Shown: positions 27,449 to 36,610 of the stretch, in pieces
Layout: every line of letters begins with the position of its first letter
Position numbering within the stretch: position 1 is the first letter of the stretch
Origin: Ignavibacteria bacterium
Lineage (GTDB): Bacteria; Bacteroidota; Ignavibacteria; Kapaibacteriales; UBA961
Assembly (NCBI GenBank): GCA_016720145.1
Contig: JADJXV010000027.1
Span: 1 to 61,008, forward strand
Direction of reading: 5' to 3'
Length of the DNA: 61,008 nucleotides
Position numbers and translations under genes: made by a program
The notes under the pieces: model-generated
Seen by the model: the letters and a program-made list of their open reading frames with translations, nothing else
Databases searched by the model: none
Told to the model about the DNA's origin: nothing

Positions 27449-27634
27449 TTTAACCGCAAAGCTCGCTAAGGTTGCGCAAAGCTCGCTAAGAATATTGTTT
27501 TTCAAGTTTTTGGAGTTTAGTTTCGGCATAGTTTAAGGTTCATCGAACCTATTGCAGAAGCAGTACAATGAGCATGGAACGTTCTCTATCAGTCTCTGCG
27601 AACTTTGCGCAACCTTTGCGAACTTTGCGTTAAA
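27449..27634. repeat. CGCAAAG inverted element
   Basis: The left arm (27449-27491), TTTAACCGCAAAGCTCGC..., is repeated in inverted orientation at 27593-27634 (CTCTGCGAACTTTGCGCAAC...). The arms are about 42 bp and flank about 100 bp. Similar in style to the AACACAAAGG repeats but a different sequence. It fills most of the plsC-lysA gap; nothing coding is seen. Confidence 0.8.
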
Positions 27635-27729
27635 AATCGAACATGTTTTACACCCATACGGCAATAGATACAACAAGCTAAACAATTATTCTACAATACG
27701 TTATTATACATCCCCTACAAGAGGAAAAA

Positions 27730-28989
27730 ATGCTGGAATTACACGACAATACCTACACACTTCAAAATATCCCGATCGCTGACCTTGCCGAGAGATATGG
27801 TCTTCCATTGTATGTCTATGATGCCGACACGATGAAGCGTCAGTTTGACAATCTGACCAATGCATTTTCCGGACTGAATATGAAGGTGAAATATGCGTGT
27901 AAGGCATTGAATAACTTAGCGATACTTTCAATGTTCCGCGCATGGGGTTCTGGGCTTGATACTGTTTCGATTCAAGAAGTCGAGCTTGGTTTGCTCGCAG
28001 GTTTTGCCCCGCAGAACATCATTTACACGCCGAATTGTGTTTCTTTTGAGGAGATTCAGCAGGCAGTCGCGCTTGGTGTGGTGATTAACATCGACAATCT
28101 TTCTGTTCTTGAGAAATTTGGCAATACCTACGGTGGCAGCTACCCGTGCTGTGTACGTATCAATCCGCATATTTTAGCCGGTGGAAATTATCATTTACAG
28201 ACAGGTCATATTGATTCGAAATTCGGGATATCGGTCTATCAGCTACGTCATCTACTCAGAATTGTCAAAACGTACTCTATGAAAATCAACGGGTTGCACA
28301 TGCATAGCGGTTCTGATATTTTAGATGCCGGTGTGTTTTTACAAGGCGCTGAAATACTATTCGATGCAGCCAAGAATTTTCCTGAATTACAATTTATCGA
28401 CTTTGGCAGTGGCTTCAAGGTACCGTATAAAGATGATGATGTGGTGACGGATATTCCGGACTTGGGGCGGAAGCTGACGGAGAGTTTTCGGGAATTCTGT
28501 ACAGATTACGGCCGCGAACTCGAAATATGGTTCGAGCCGGGCAAGTATTTAGTGAGTGAATCCGGGTATTTTCTCGTCAAAACCAACGTCATCAAACAGA
28601 CGGTTTCGACGGTCTTTGCGGGTGTGGACTCAGGGCAGAATCATCTCATACGTCCAATGTTTTATGATGCTTACCATCGTATTATCAATATTTCCAATCC
28701 AAGTGGTACACCACGGGTATATAGCGTGGTCGGTTATATTTGTGAGACGGATACGTTTGCCTGGGATAGGCGATTGCCGGAAGTACGCGAGGAGGACACA
28801 CTTTGTTTTCTGAACGCCGGCGCGTATGGATTCACGATGAGTTCGAATTACAACTCACGTTTCCGTCCTGCGGAAGTGCTGATTGTGAACGGGCAAGACC
28901 ATTTAATCCGCAAGCGGGAAACGATGGATGATATCTTGAGGAATCAAATTTCGATTGACGAAAAAATCGTTTTTGCGGGCAACAAATAA
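27730..28989 (+). CDS. lysA: Diaminopimelate decarboxylase
   Basis: 419 aa. PLP enzyme that decarboxylates meso-diaminopimelate to L-lysine, the last step of lysine synthesis. PLP lysine K58 in KYACKAL; barrel motifs HMHSGSDI and FIDFGSGF; FEPGKYL; and a CETDTFAWDR segment at the position of the usual C-E-x-D substrate site. An AGAGGAAAAA stretch precedes the ATG and could serve as a ribosome binding site. tRNA-Leu begins 27 bp past the stop. dapF, which makes its substrate, lies 23 kb away in this window. Confidence 0.95.
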   Translation: MLELHDNTYTLQNIPIADLAERYGLPLYVYDADTMKRQFDNLTNAFSGLNMKVKYACKALNNLAILSMFRAWGSGLDTVSIQEVELGLLAGFAPQNIIYTPNCVSFEEIQQAVALGVVINIDNLSVLEKFGNTYGGSYPCCVRINPHILAGGNYHLQTGHIDSKFGISVYQLRHLLRIVKTYSMKINGLHMHSGSDILDAGVFLQGAEILFDAAKNFPELQFIDFGSGFKVPYKDDDVVTDIPDLGRKLTESFREFCTDYGRELEIWFEPGKYLVSESGYFLVKTNVIKQTVSTVFAGVDSGQNHLIRPMFYDAYHRIINISNPSGTPRVYSVVGYICETDTFAWDRRLPEVREEDTLCFLNAGAYGFTMSSNYNSRFRPAEVLIVNGQDHLIRKRETMDDILRNQISIDEKIVFAGNK

Positions 28990-29016
28990 TACGTATTTTT
29001 GCGCTCCCAAAAGCAA

Positions 29017-29099
29017 GCGTTGGTGGCGAAATGGCAGACGCACAGGACTTAAAATCCTGGGGAGTTACATCCGTGTGGGTTCGAGTCCCACCCGACGCA
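29017..29099 (+). tRNA. tRNA-Leu (UAA anticodon)
   Basis: 83-nt class II tRNA. Acceptor GCGTTGG pairs with CCGACGC (one G-U), discriminator A at 29099. The anticodon stem CAGGA/TCCTG holds loop CTTAAAA with anticodon TAA at 29050-29052. Long variable arm, then T arm GTGGG TTCGAGT CCCAC. CCA is not encoded. Confidence 0.97.
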
Positions 29100-29105
29100 C
29101 GAAGC

Positions 29106-29146
29106 AAAACGCAACTATTTTACCATTAATAGTTGCGTTTTTTTTT
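29106..29146 (+). terminator. Rho-independent terminator after tRNA-Leu
   Basis: AAAACGCAACTATT (29106-29119) pairs with AATAGTTGCGTTTT (29128-29141), followed by more T. Perfect 14-bp stem. Confidence 0.9.
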
Positions 29147-29342
29147 AATATTAACTCCCGAACTTCCTGCAGTGTATCCCTTTAGTATGTTGATTGGTTG
29201 ATTTTTGCAGTGCGACCTATTGAGAGTAGAGACTTCAAGCTGACCAATTGCTCTACGTATCAGTAGCTTTCAAATACTTATATCGTATTGATTTATAAAC
29301 AGTTACTTAACGAATATATTATAATTTTAACGAGGTATTTTT

Positions 29343-31646
29343 ATGACATTGATAAAGATGTTTAGTGCCTTAATGATACGAGCACTTTTCCTTGTGATGA
29401 TGACTCTAGCTGCTACAGCACAAGGCAATTGTGATGCCTCTACGTTGGAACAATTTTTTGCTTGTTATGGTGGAAAAAGTGCATTCAGCGAACATTCCAT
29501 CCAAGCGGTGACAACTTTTATTGAAGCAGAAGATGCTATTAAAGATGAGAATTACACGAAGGCAAAGACATTACTCGATGATTTATATACAAAATATCCC
29601 GTTGGTGATAATATCTGGTGGAATGTATGGAATGCTCCTAATGGCGCTAATGTCAGCTCTCCTAATGGATATTACGGCATGCGAATGATGGAGGATATTG
29701 TTCACTATGGTCTCAATCCGAATCCCAATGCAAAGGTAACGAAAGCCAACATGACGATTGTTCTCGTCGGCTGCTCGCAAGGCATACAGCCCACCACAAA
29801 AGCTGAATTGCAGAATGGTACCGGCACAATGGTGACCCATTCGCTCGATCCGCTCCTCAAAGAAAACAACTATCGTATTATCCGACAAACACTTGATTTA
29901 TTTACTAAATATGTCAAAGCTATTACAAATGGAGCTCTGGAGCTGCAGATTGGATACATCGAACTCGATACGATGTGCCTGCCGGTCAAAGTCACGACGA
30001 CCAAGCCGTATTTGGCATACAACAATATCGAACCCGTTTGGGGAGCGCTATCGAAGGACGTCAAGGATTCCACCGATTGGTTTCTTATTACCTATCCTTC
30101 GCATGTGCCTGAGGGACCTGAATTTGATGATGAATCCTTTATCACGGGAGGAATGGGTTCGGATGCGAAAGGTGGTCCCGTTTTTATAGCAGACGATAAA
30201 TGGATCGTTCGCAAGCCAGCACATCTTGGCAAAGGTAATTATACCGACATCGAACGTAGAATGTATCTCCCCCAATGGCTTCAACATGAGTTTTTCCATC
30301 ACCTTTTCCGCATTTATCCCGAATTGAAATTAGAAGTAAAAGGTCATGATTGGTTCGACCGGAAATTCTGGCCGTCTGATTTTGTCGGACAATTCGAAAC
30401 TGATTATTATTCGGAGACATTGCATAAAAAAATTCAACTTGATTGTTCGCCTCTTGCACGAAAATTAATCACGAGAGTTTCCTCGGGACCAAACCCTGCC
30501 TACACTCAGCTTTCAATCGACGAACTCCTTGGTGAATATTCACTTGATGTGATTCAAAATGATTGGCATGTAGGAAATATAATCGCCGAGAACGGCAAGT
30601 ATTTCTGGAAAAACAAAGCCAATGTTCAATGGTCGGTTACCCCAAACTTTGCAAGCGGCAAGCTTTCCACCGGTGCGGATTCGCCCTATCAGGGACAGGA
30701 TTTCTTCCTGCAACTCTACCAAACCGTGGAAGGTGTTGCGTATCCGGGAGTTACGTCGCTCAAATTTGGGGGTGAATTCTATAAAAAACGCTTCGGCTTG
30801 ATGCGTGGAACGCTTCCGATTGAAATTGCAATGGGCAATTACACACGAGTACCGGTCAAGAATACACAGCATACGGGCAGTTTGGTCAAAACCCAGGGAC
30901 AGATTCAATGGAAAAGCGATGCTGGTGACGCTTGGCCACTGACGCCAAGCATCGTGAAGGAATCTCTTATTATGGCAAATTCCACTCCTACACCGGGTGC
31001 GCCCTTTCAATTGATACTAGTTGATGCTGTTTGCGGTTCGTATAATCTTGGATTTAAATATAGTAATTACTACTACTTGAAACCTAAACGTTCTCCAACT
31101 GATGAATCACCGCAAGTCATTACTTCCATTAATGATGTAGAATTGCTGAAAGGTTTTGGAAGCTATACCATCAATTTGGCAGATGTTTTCAAAGATTCGA
31201 AAGGCGACTCCCTCCTCTATTTTGTGACAAGCGAAGATACTTCCCTTCTTCGTGCCACCATAGACCAACAAAAGCTTGTTCTTTCGGGAGGTACGGTAGG
31301 CAATACGACCGTGCATGTAATGGCAGTAGATTTCAACGGCGGGCTCGCGGCCGATGAGTTTAAAGTAGTGGTCAAATCATCAACATCAGCAAAGGATGCT
31401 TCGACATCAGAACAACAACTTACCGTATCTCCCCTTTTAACTAGTGATTTTGTGGTTGTACGTGGTGCGACTGCTGATTACACTGTAGAAATCATTTCTC
31501 TTCTCAGCGCGTATCATGCTACGATACCTCTTGCAGGTTCTACGAATACCATCGATGTTCGCTCGCTATCATCCGGTATGTATATTCTCAAATTCTCCAA
31601 CACTACAACCGGCCACAAGCAATTGTTTAAATTGATAAAATATTAA
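29343..31646 (+). CDS. Putative secreted metalloprotease with T9SS tail
   Basis: 767 aa. Signal peptide (about 1-26, ATA/QG). The N-terminal half matches no family I recognise. It contains HEFFHHLFRIYPE, an HExxH zinc motif with a Glu eight residues after the second His, followed by a conserved-looking HDWFDRKFW. The second half carries a cadherin/Ig-like beta domain (about 600-670: INDVELLKGFGSYTINLADVF) and a T9SS sorting domain (...STNTIDVRSLSSGMYILKF). The protease call rests on HExxH only. A GAGGT seven bases before the ATG looks like a ribosome binding site. Preceded by the tRNA terminator, so independently transcribed. Confidence 0.72.
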   Translation: MTLIKMFSALMIRALFLVMMTLAATAQGNCDASTLEQFFACYGGKSAFSEHSIQAVTTFIEAEDAIKDENYTKAKTLLDDLYTKYPVGDNIWWNVWNAPNGANVSSPNGYYGMRMMEDIVHYGLNPNPNAKVTKANMTIVLVGCSQGIQPTTKAELQNGTGTMVTHSLDPLLKENNYRIIRQTLDLFTKYVKAITNGALELQIGYIELDTMCLPVKVTTTKPYLAYNNIEPVWGALSKDVKDSTDWFLITYPSHVPEGPEFDDESFITGGMGSDAKGGPVFIADDKWIVRKPAHLGKGNYTDIERRMYLPQWLQHEFFHHLFRIYPELKLEVKGHDWFDRKFWPSDFVGQFETDYYSETLHKKIQLDCSPLARKLITRVSSGPNPAYTQLSIDELLGEYSLDVIQNDWHVGNIIAENGKYFWKNKANVQWSVTPNFASGKLSTGADSPYQGQDFFLQLYQTVEGVAYPGVTSLKFGGEFYKKRFGLMRGTLPIEIAMGNYTRVPVKNTQHTGSLVKTQGQIQWKSDAGDAWPLTPSIVKESLIMANSTPTPGAPFQLILVDAVCGSYNLGFKYSNYYYLKPKRSPTDESPQVITSINDVELLKGFGSYTINLADVFKDSKGDSLLYFVTSEDTSLLRATIDQQKLVLSGGTVGNTTVHVMAVDFNGGLAADEFKVVVKSSTSAKDASTSEQQLTVSPLLTSDFVVVRGATADYTVEIISLLSAYHATIPLAGSTNTIDVRSLSSGMYILKFSNTTTGHKQLFKLIKY

Positions 31647-31659
31647 GGTGTTGCAATCC

Positions 31660-31691
31660 CCGTAGAGACGCGATGTATCGCGTCTCTACGG
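31660..31691. repeat. Perfect 15-bp palindrome CCGTAGAGACGCGAT
   Basis: Two 15-base arms separated by GT, starting 14 bp after a stop codon. GTAGAGACGCGAT palindromes are common dispersed repeats in many bacteria. There is no T run, so it may be a repeat rather than a terminator, although it could stall transcription. Confidence 0.85.
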
Positions 31692-31822
31692 CCCGACATT
31701 GCTTTCCGAAGAGACATCCAGCACGCCCAGAAATGGTATTATTGACATAAAATAACTATGTTGAAATAGTGTTAGCCAGTAATTTGTAGTTGTGATTTAC
31801 AACTTCTTTCAAAGGAAAAACC

Positions 31823-33067
31823 ATGGAATCTAAGCACATACTTCGTATTATATCTACAGCATGTTTTCTGAATATGTTTTTATTGTTGGCTCCAGTTACT
31901 ATGCATAGTCAGTGGGTAGAAACTAAAGGGGACATTTCACATTCACTTGTCCTCACAATGGTAGTAAGAGATTCCACAATTTTTGCTGGTACACATTGGC
32001 ATGGTGTATTTCGTAGTTCGGATAATGGTGAACATTGGAAATCAATCAACAAAGGTCTAACAAATACGGAAGTTAATTCTATTGTAATTAGCGATACAAC
32101 TCTATTTGCAGGGACGTTAGGAGGAGGGGTATGTAGTAGCACAAATAATGGTGAAAGTTGGACTATGGCCAATAACGGACTAACAAATTTGTATGTTAAT
32201 GCTCTTGCCTTGAATGGAACTACCCTATTTGCAGGGACATACGGCAGCGGAGTATTTCGCAGTACAGACAACGGTAGGAACTGGCAGGCAGTAAACACTG
32301 GCTTAACGAAACAACAAGTACTATCGCTTGTCGTAGTTGGTAAAGCACTTTTTGCAGGGGTTGGTGCTGATGGCATATTTCTCAGTTTTGATAACGGTGA
32401 AAGTTGGAAGGAAGTCAATGCCGACTTGGCTGATAAACCGTACCCGGGAATTCCGTATATTTCCTCGTTAGCTGTTGTTGATTCGACTATTTATGCTGCT
32501 GGGATGTTGTCCGGAGGGATATTTCGAAGCACAGATTACGGCGAGAATTGGAAGCTAGTTACCAAAGGATTAATAGATACTTGGGTTGAATCACTTGGTG
32601 GAAACGGAACAGCACTTTTTGCCGGTACTAAAGATGGTGGGGTGTTTCGCAGTATAGACAAAGGTGAGAATTGGTCTCATTTGGGATTAGATAGTACACC
32701 CATTAAAGCACTTGTAGTAAGAGGAACAATGCTGTTCGCCGCACCTCATGGTAAAAATGTCTGGAAATACGAGAATATATTGAGTGCTGAAGCTCCGAAT
32801 AACAGCAGCTCAATTCAGAATCAAATTTTATGTCATCCCAATCCTGCGACTTCAACTCTTTCCATTAAAAGAAATGAACGTACTTTCTCTACTCATTTAC
32901 CAGTAGAATATTCAATTTCGAATATCTTAGGAGTAAAAATTTTGGAATTCGAACGTATTGATTCTGAATTTTCGATTCCAATTTCAACACTTTCCACTGG
33001 TGTGTATTCTTTAGTTGGGCAACAAGGGAAGGAACGAAACGCGACGTTATTTTCAATAATTCGGTAG
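31823..33067 (+). CDS. Secreted BNR/Ycf48-like propeller protein with T9SS tail
   Basis: 414 aa. N-terminal signal/TM segment (about 1-30). At least six repeats of about 42 residues follow, of the form FAGTxxxGVFRSxDNGExWxxVNxGLTxxxVxSL, carrying the Asp-box-like SxDNGExW of BNR/sialidase-type propellers. The C-terminal sorting domain begins about 335 (CHPNPATSTLSI) and ends near 414. Probably a surface or released propeller of unknown ligand; it lacks sialidase catalytic residues. AAAGGA lies just before the ATG. Confidence 0.82.
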   Translation: MESKHILRIISTACFLNMFLLLAPVTMHSQWVETKGDISHSLVLTMVVRDSTIFAGTHWHGVFRSSDNGEHWKSINKGLTNTEVNSIVISDTTLFAGTLGGGVCSSTNNGESWTMANNGLTNLYVNALALNGTTLFAGTYGSGVFRSTDNGRNWQAVNTGLTKQQVLSLVVVGKALFAGVGADGIFLSFDNGESWKEVNADLADKPYPGIPYISSLAVVDSTIYAAGMLSGGIFRSTDYGENWKLVTKGLIDTWVESLGGNGTALFAGTKDGGVFRSIDKGENWSHLGLDSTPIKALVVRGTMLFAAPHGKNVWKYENILSAEAPNNSSSIQNQILCHPNPATSTLSIKRNERTFSTHLPVEYSISNILGVKILEFERIDSEFSIPISTLSTGVYSLVGQQGKERNATLFSIIR

Positions 33068-33346
33068 ATAAAGTTCGAGAGTATTAATGGAAGTATCAAA
33101 AGTATGGCAGGCAGTTATAGCATTGCCGGACATTATTTTCTGATGGAACGACTGGTGCTACCTCGCTTCTTGTGTAACTGCTTATTTCTTACCTTCTTCT
33201 TCGCTCTAATTACATATTTTTTTCAAACGGTTATATTGCTCATGCTTTCTCGGGCATTTAACACAAGTACAACTGAACGTTTTTTGATTAGGAAACTCTC
33301 TATCTGATTTAACAAATAATCTATTTTCCATTTTTCCAATACATCT

Positions 33347-34402
33347 ATGCGACGATCAAAAGTAATTTTCCAGAATATCAGTTCCCGTACGTGGGAACAT
33401 CCCGCCGATCGGGCTGCACTCACTGCCTTACAGTCCGTTCCGGGCTTGGATTTGGTTGTTAAAAAAGTGGTTGGTGTGACGACTGAGCGTTCATTACGCT
33501 TAGTTGCACTTTCATCAGCCGTGCGGGTAAATGAACGTCAATTCGCCAAGGTTCATACGTTACTTCGCGAGGCATGTCAGATATTGGATGTGAAAAATCC
33601 ACCGGAAATGTACATTTCGGCAAGTCCATTCATCAATGCGCGAATTATCGGTGTAGATCGCCCTTTTATCATCCTGAATTCTTCCTTGCTCGATACGTTG
33701 AGTGATGATGAATTACTGGCAGTTATCGCCCATGAATTAGGACATTACCTGTCGGGTCATCTGCTGTATTCGACATTGCTTGTGATGCTGACTAATTTTT
33801 CTATGCCGATTATTTCGAGTTTGCCACTTGGTAATGTTGCCATCTCGGCGATTACCATGGCACTGATGGAATGGTATCGCAAAAGCGAACTCTCCTGTGA
33901 CCGGGCGGGTTTGCTCGTGGTGCAGGACCCTGATGTATGCTATACGTTAGAAATGAAATTAGCGGGAGGTGCGCAGGTTGCGGAGATGAATATCAATGAA
34001 TTTTTCGCGCAGGCATACGAGTACGAATCGGGCGGCACGATGATTGATAGCATGCACAAGATTTTGAATCTATTAGGTAAGTCTCATCCATTTCCGGTGT
34101 TACGACTGGTCGAACTCAAAAAATGGGTCGATTCCGGTGACTATACCCGAATCCTCAATGGTGGGTTTGCAAAAGAGCTTGATGACACGAATCCTCGTGC
34201 ATATAACGCTTCACGGTACGCGACCACAGATGATACACAAGAAACAGTAACTGACAGTATCAAGTCAGCAGCCAAAAAATACAAAGAAGAATTTGCAAGT
34301 TCGACCGATCCCCTTGTGTCTAAAGTGAATGATTTAGCAGATTCTGCCACTGATGCAGCCATGAAATTTGCTGATTATTTGAAGAATAATTTGGGGAAAT
34401 AG
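33347..34402 (+). CDS. M48 family metallopeptidase
   Basis: 351 aa. Zinc motif HELGH (H129, E130, H133) preceded by LSDDELLAVIA; the third ligand is E181 in SELSCDRAGL, the M48 consensus. One hydrophobic stretch follows the active site (about 140-175). The C-terminal 60 residues are polar, Ala/Thr-rich and probably helical. Similar to HtpX-like peptidases but without their N-terminal TM pair. It precedes the MoxR operon by 437 bp of repeat-containing DNA, so co-transcription is doubtful. Confidence 0.85.
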   Translation: MRRSKVIFQNISSRTWEHPADRAALTALQSVPGLDLVVKKVVGVTTERSLRLVALSSAVRVNERQFAKVHTLLREACQILDVKNPPEMYISASPFINARIIGVDRPFIILNSSLLDTLSDDELLAVIAHELGHYLSGHLLYSTLLVMLTNFSMPIISSLPLGNVAISAITMALMEWYRKSELSCDRAGLLVVQDPDVCYTLEMKLAGGAQVAEMNINEFFAQAYEYESGGTMIDSMHKILNLLGKSHPFPVLRLVELKKWVDSGDYTRILNGGFAKELDDTNPRAYNASRYATTDDTQETVTDSIKSAAKKYKEEFASSTDPLVSKVNDLADSATDAAMKFADYLKNNLGK

Positions 34403-34533
34403 TGGAGAGGCGATGCACATGTACTTTTTTAAAATATCAGGCCTCCACAGCAGATTATCATCGTGATTCAGTCATCATTTACAGAATATTGTTCTCTGAC
34501 AATTTTTGTAGTACGGAGTGATGAATCCCGAAA

Positions 34534-34697
34534 ATCGTATATCGCCAAAGTCCCATAGGGATGATATATCGGTAGAAAACGAGATTCTAATATTCTCCAA
34601 AGTCCCGTAGGGACGACATATTAATTCTATAAGATTACGTCCCTACGGGACTTACTTGTGCATTCGTCCTCATTTTCTACCGATATTTCATCGCTAA
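34534..34697. repeat. GTCCCGTAGGGAC composite inverted element
   Basis: Two direct units start CCAAAGTCCC[AG]TAGGGA (34545 and 34598). An inverted unit ACGTCCCTACGGGACTT lies at 34637. The outer pair GATATATCGGTAGAAAACGA and TTTTCTACCGATATTTCATCG is also inverted. The whole can fold back on itself over about 160 bp. It occupies the gap upstream of the MoxR operon; promoters were not identified. Confidence 0.75.
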
Positions 34698-34838
34698 CGC
34701 GATTAATGAAGACGATGAGTCTGCAGCAATTCAACTACTAAAATTGTCAAAGAACCAGAATTATTTATTCATAGTTTACCACGAGAAGCAAGATTCTTTC
34801 GATTTTTCGGTTCATTATCATCCTTTGCACACTCAATC

Positions 34839-35495
34839 ATGCACGAAAATTACTTCCTCAAATCAATCAAAGCACTTCGTCAAGAGGAAGAGATTCTACT
34901 CTATGAACATGCTCTCACTTTCAGCGAACATGACATTCAGGAAGTCGTTGATTTTCTAGCGCTTGAGTTTGTTCGTGAGTCTATTGAATATCCACATACA
35001 CCATCAGATTTTGATCCACTTGCTGCTGAATGGGCTGCCAAAACAGTGTATTTCAGCACCCAACTCTTGCTTTTCAGGGAAAGCAGTGTTGAGGACATTG
35101 CATCTGCCGTACCAAAATTTTCACTGCCGATGACACCTGCTGCAATCGTATCGTCGGACCTCTGTTTGCGGTTTATTCCTTTTATTATCAGGCAATTGTC
35201 ACTCATTGACAGTCAGGATGTGCTCATTCCCATACTTGTGTCACTTCTCCATACTTGGCACTACTCCGGCATTACGTATCCGCTTGATAGTACACTGCTT
35301 GACTTCGAATGTATAGTATCAAATCCCTCCTTGCATCAGTTGTATATCAATCGTGTTATCTCTGCTAACAATATCAAGCTCGCCTTGCATCCCGTGTGCA
35401 GACAATGGATTGATGCCAATTTGAGTATTTTTGCAGAGGAATTTTGGAAAGAATTTACAATGGAAACGAGAATACATGACAACACCAATCGATAA
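34839..35495 (+). CDS. MoxR-operon protein of unknown fold (218 aa)
   Basis: First gene of a five-gene overlapping operon. No signal peptide or TM; mainly helical, with aromatic and acidic patches (VVDFLALEFVRESIEYP, PLAAEWAAKTVYFSTQLLLF). I recognise no family motif. Position next to MoxR suggests one of the small accessory proteins of MoxR-vWA-beta-propeller systems, but I cannot match it to a specific bpX family. It overlaps the MoxR start by 20 bp, implying translational coupling. Confidence 0.7.
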   Translation: MHENYFLKSIKALRQEEEILLYEHALTFSEHDIQEVVDFLALEFVRESIEYPHTPSDFDPLAAEWAAKTVYFSTQLLLFRESSVEDIASAVPKFSLPMTPAAIVSSDLCLRFIPFIIRQLSLIDSQDVLIPILVSLLHTWHYSGITYPLDSTLLDFECIVSNPSLHQLYINRVISANNIKLALHPVCRQWIDANLSIFAEEFWKEFTMETRIHDNTNR

Positions 35496-36610
35496 ACTCC
35501 ACGCCGTCCTAACATATATAAAAGATGCCTTCATCGGGAAAGATGAAATCATCGATATACTTGGAATTAGCTTACTTGCGAAAGAAAATGCCTTTTTACT
35601 CGGTCCTCCGGGTACTGCCAAAAGTGCTATCGTTCGAATGCTGGCAAACTGTATCACCGATGGTAAAAATTTTGAATATTTACTGACAAGATTTACAGAA
35701 CCGAATGAAATATTTGGTCCGTTTGATATACGGAAGCTGAAAGAAGGCGAACTCGTTACGAATACCGAAGGCATGATGCCGGAAGCGTCGATGGTGTTTT
35801 TTGGATGAAATTTTTAATGCAAACAGTGCCATCCTGAATAGTTTACTAACTGCTTTAAATGAAAGAATCTTCCGGCGCGGGAAAGTAACACTGAAATTAC
35901 CTGCCTTGATGTTTGTTGGGGCAAGTAATATCCTACCCGAAGATGAAGCGCTCGGCGCCTTGCTCGACCGTTTTTTGCTGCGCGTGCAATGCGAATATGT
36001 CGATACCGATTTGTTGGATAAAGTGCTCCTTGCCGGCTGGAATTTAGAGAATCTACCGGCTGAATTAAGGCCAAGTATCACTCCAAGTGAAATAATTGAA
36101 CTTCAACTCTTGAGCCGGAAGGTAGATTTATCGCCTATCCGTAAACAGTATGTCGATTTGGTGCATACTCTCAGAAATACCGGCATCAAAGTTTCAGACA
36201 GAAGAGCAGTGAAAATACAGAATCTACTCGCTGCAAGCGCAACGATGTGCGGCAGACAAGTAGTAATACCTTCGGATTTATGGGTGTTGAAGTATATTTG
36301 GGATACGGAAGAACAAATCGAAATTCTTGCCGGAATCATCAATTCCATCATCGACAACGATACTTCCCCGCTCCCTCATCCACAGGCAGTGTCGATGAAA
36401 GCACCGAACGCCGAAGATCTGATGAAAGAAGTGGTGCAATTAACACAAAAATGGGAGTCCGGGACATTGACTTTCGAAGAACAAAACATGATAAAAGATA
36501 AGTTACGCTTTGTACAGACTCGTTGCAACTGGGTAAAAAACAACGAACATAAGCAGCATCTCCAATCTACCATCGAATCATTATGGCATACCATGCTTCA
36601 CACGATGTAG
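35476..36610 (+). CDS. MoxR-type AAA+ ATPase (one-base frameshift in Walker B)
   Basis: ATP-driven remodelling ATPase, about 377 aa when corrected. Walker A GPPGTAKSA; the FTEPNEIFGPFDI block; then Walker B, expected as MVFLDEIFNANSAILNSLL. The frame breaks exactly there: a run of six T (35797-35802) gives MVFFG-stop, while five T would read MVFLDEIF and join the second segment, which carries sensor LMFVGASN and the helical lid. The ATG at 35476 follows the family N-terminus better than the upstream in-frame start at 35431. As written there is no functional ATPase, but clean sequence on both sides suggests a homopolymer error or a very recent mutation. MoxR proteins act with vWA partners; the vWA protein is two genes downstream. 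Confidence 0.88.

Noticed and set aside
29280..29342. AACGAATATATTATA shared with positions near 44-58 as a promoter element
   Set aside because: The match is short and AT-rich, and position 44-58 precedes no clear gene.
33347..34402. M48 peptidase as the first gene of the MoxR operon
   Set aside because: 437 bp with a foldback element lie between them, unlike the overlaps inside the operon; a functional link cannot be excluded.
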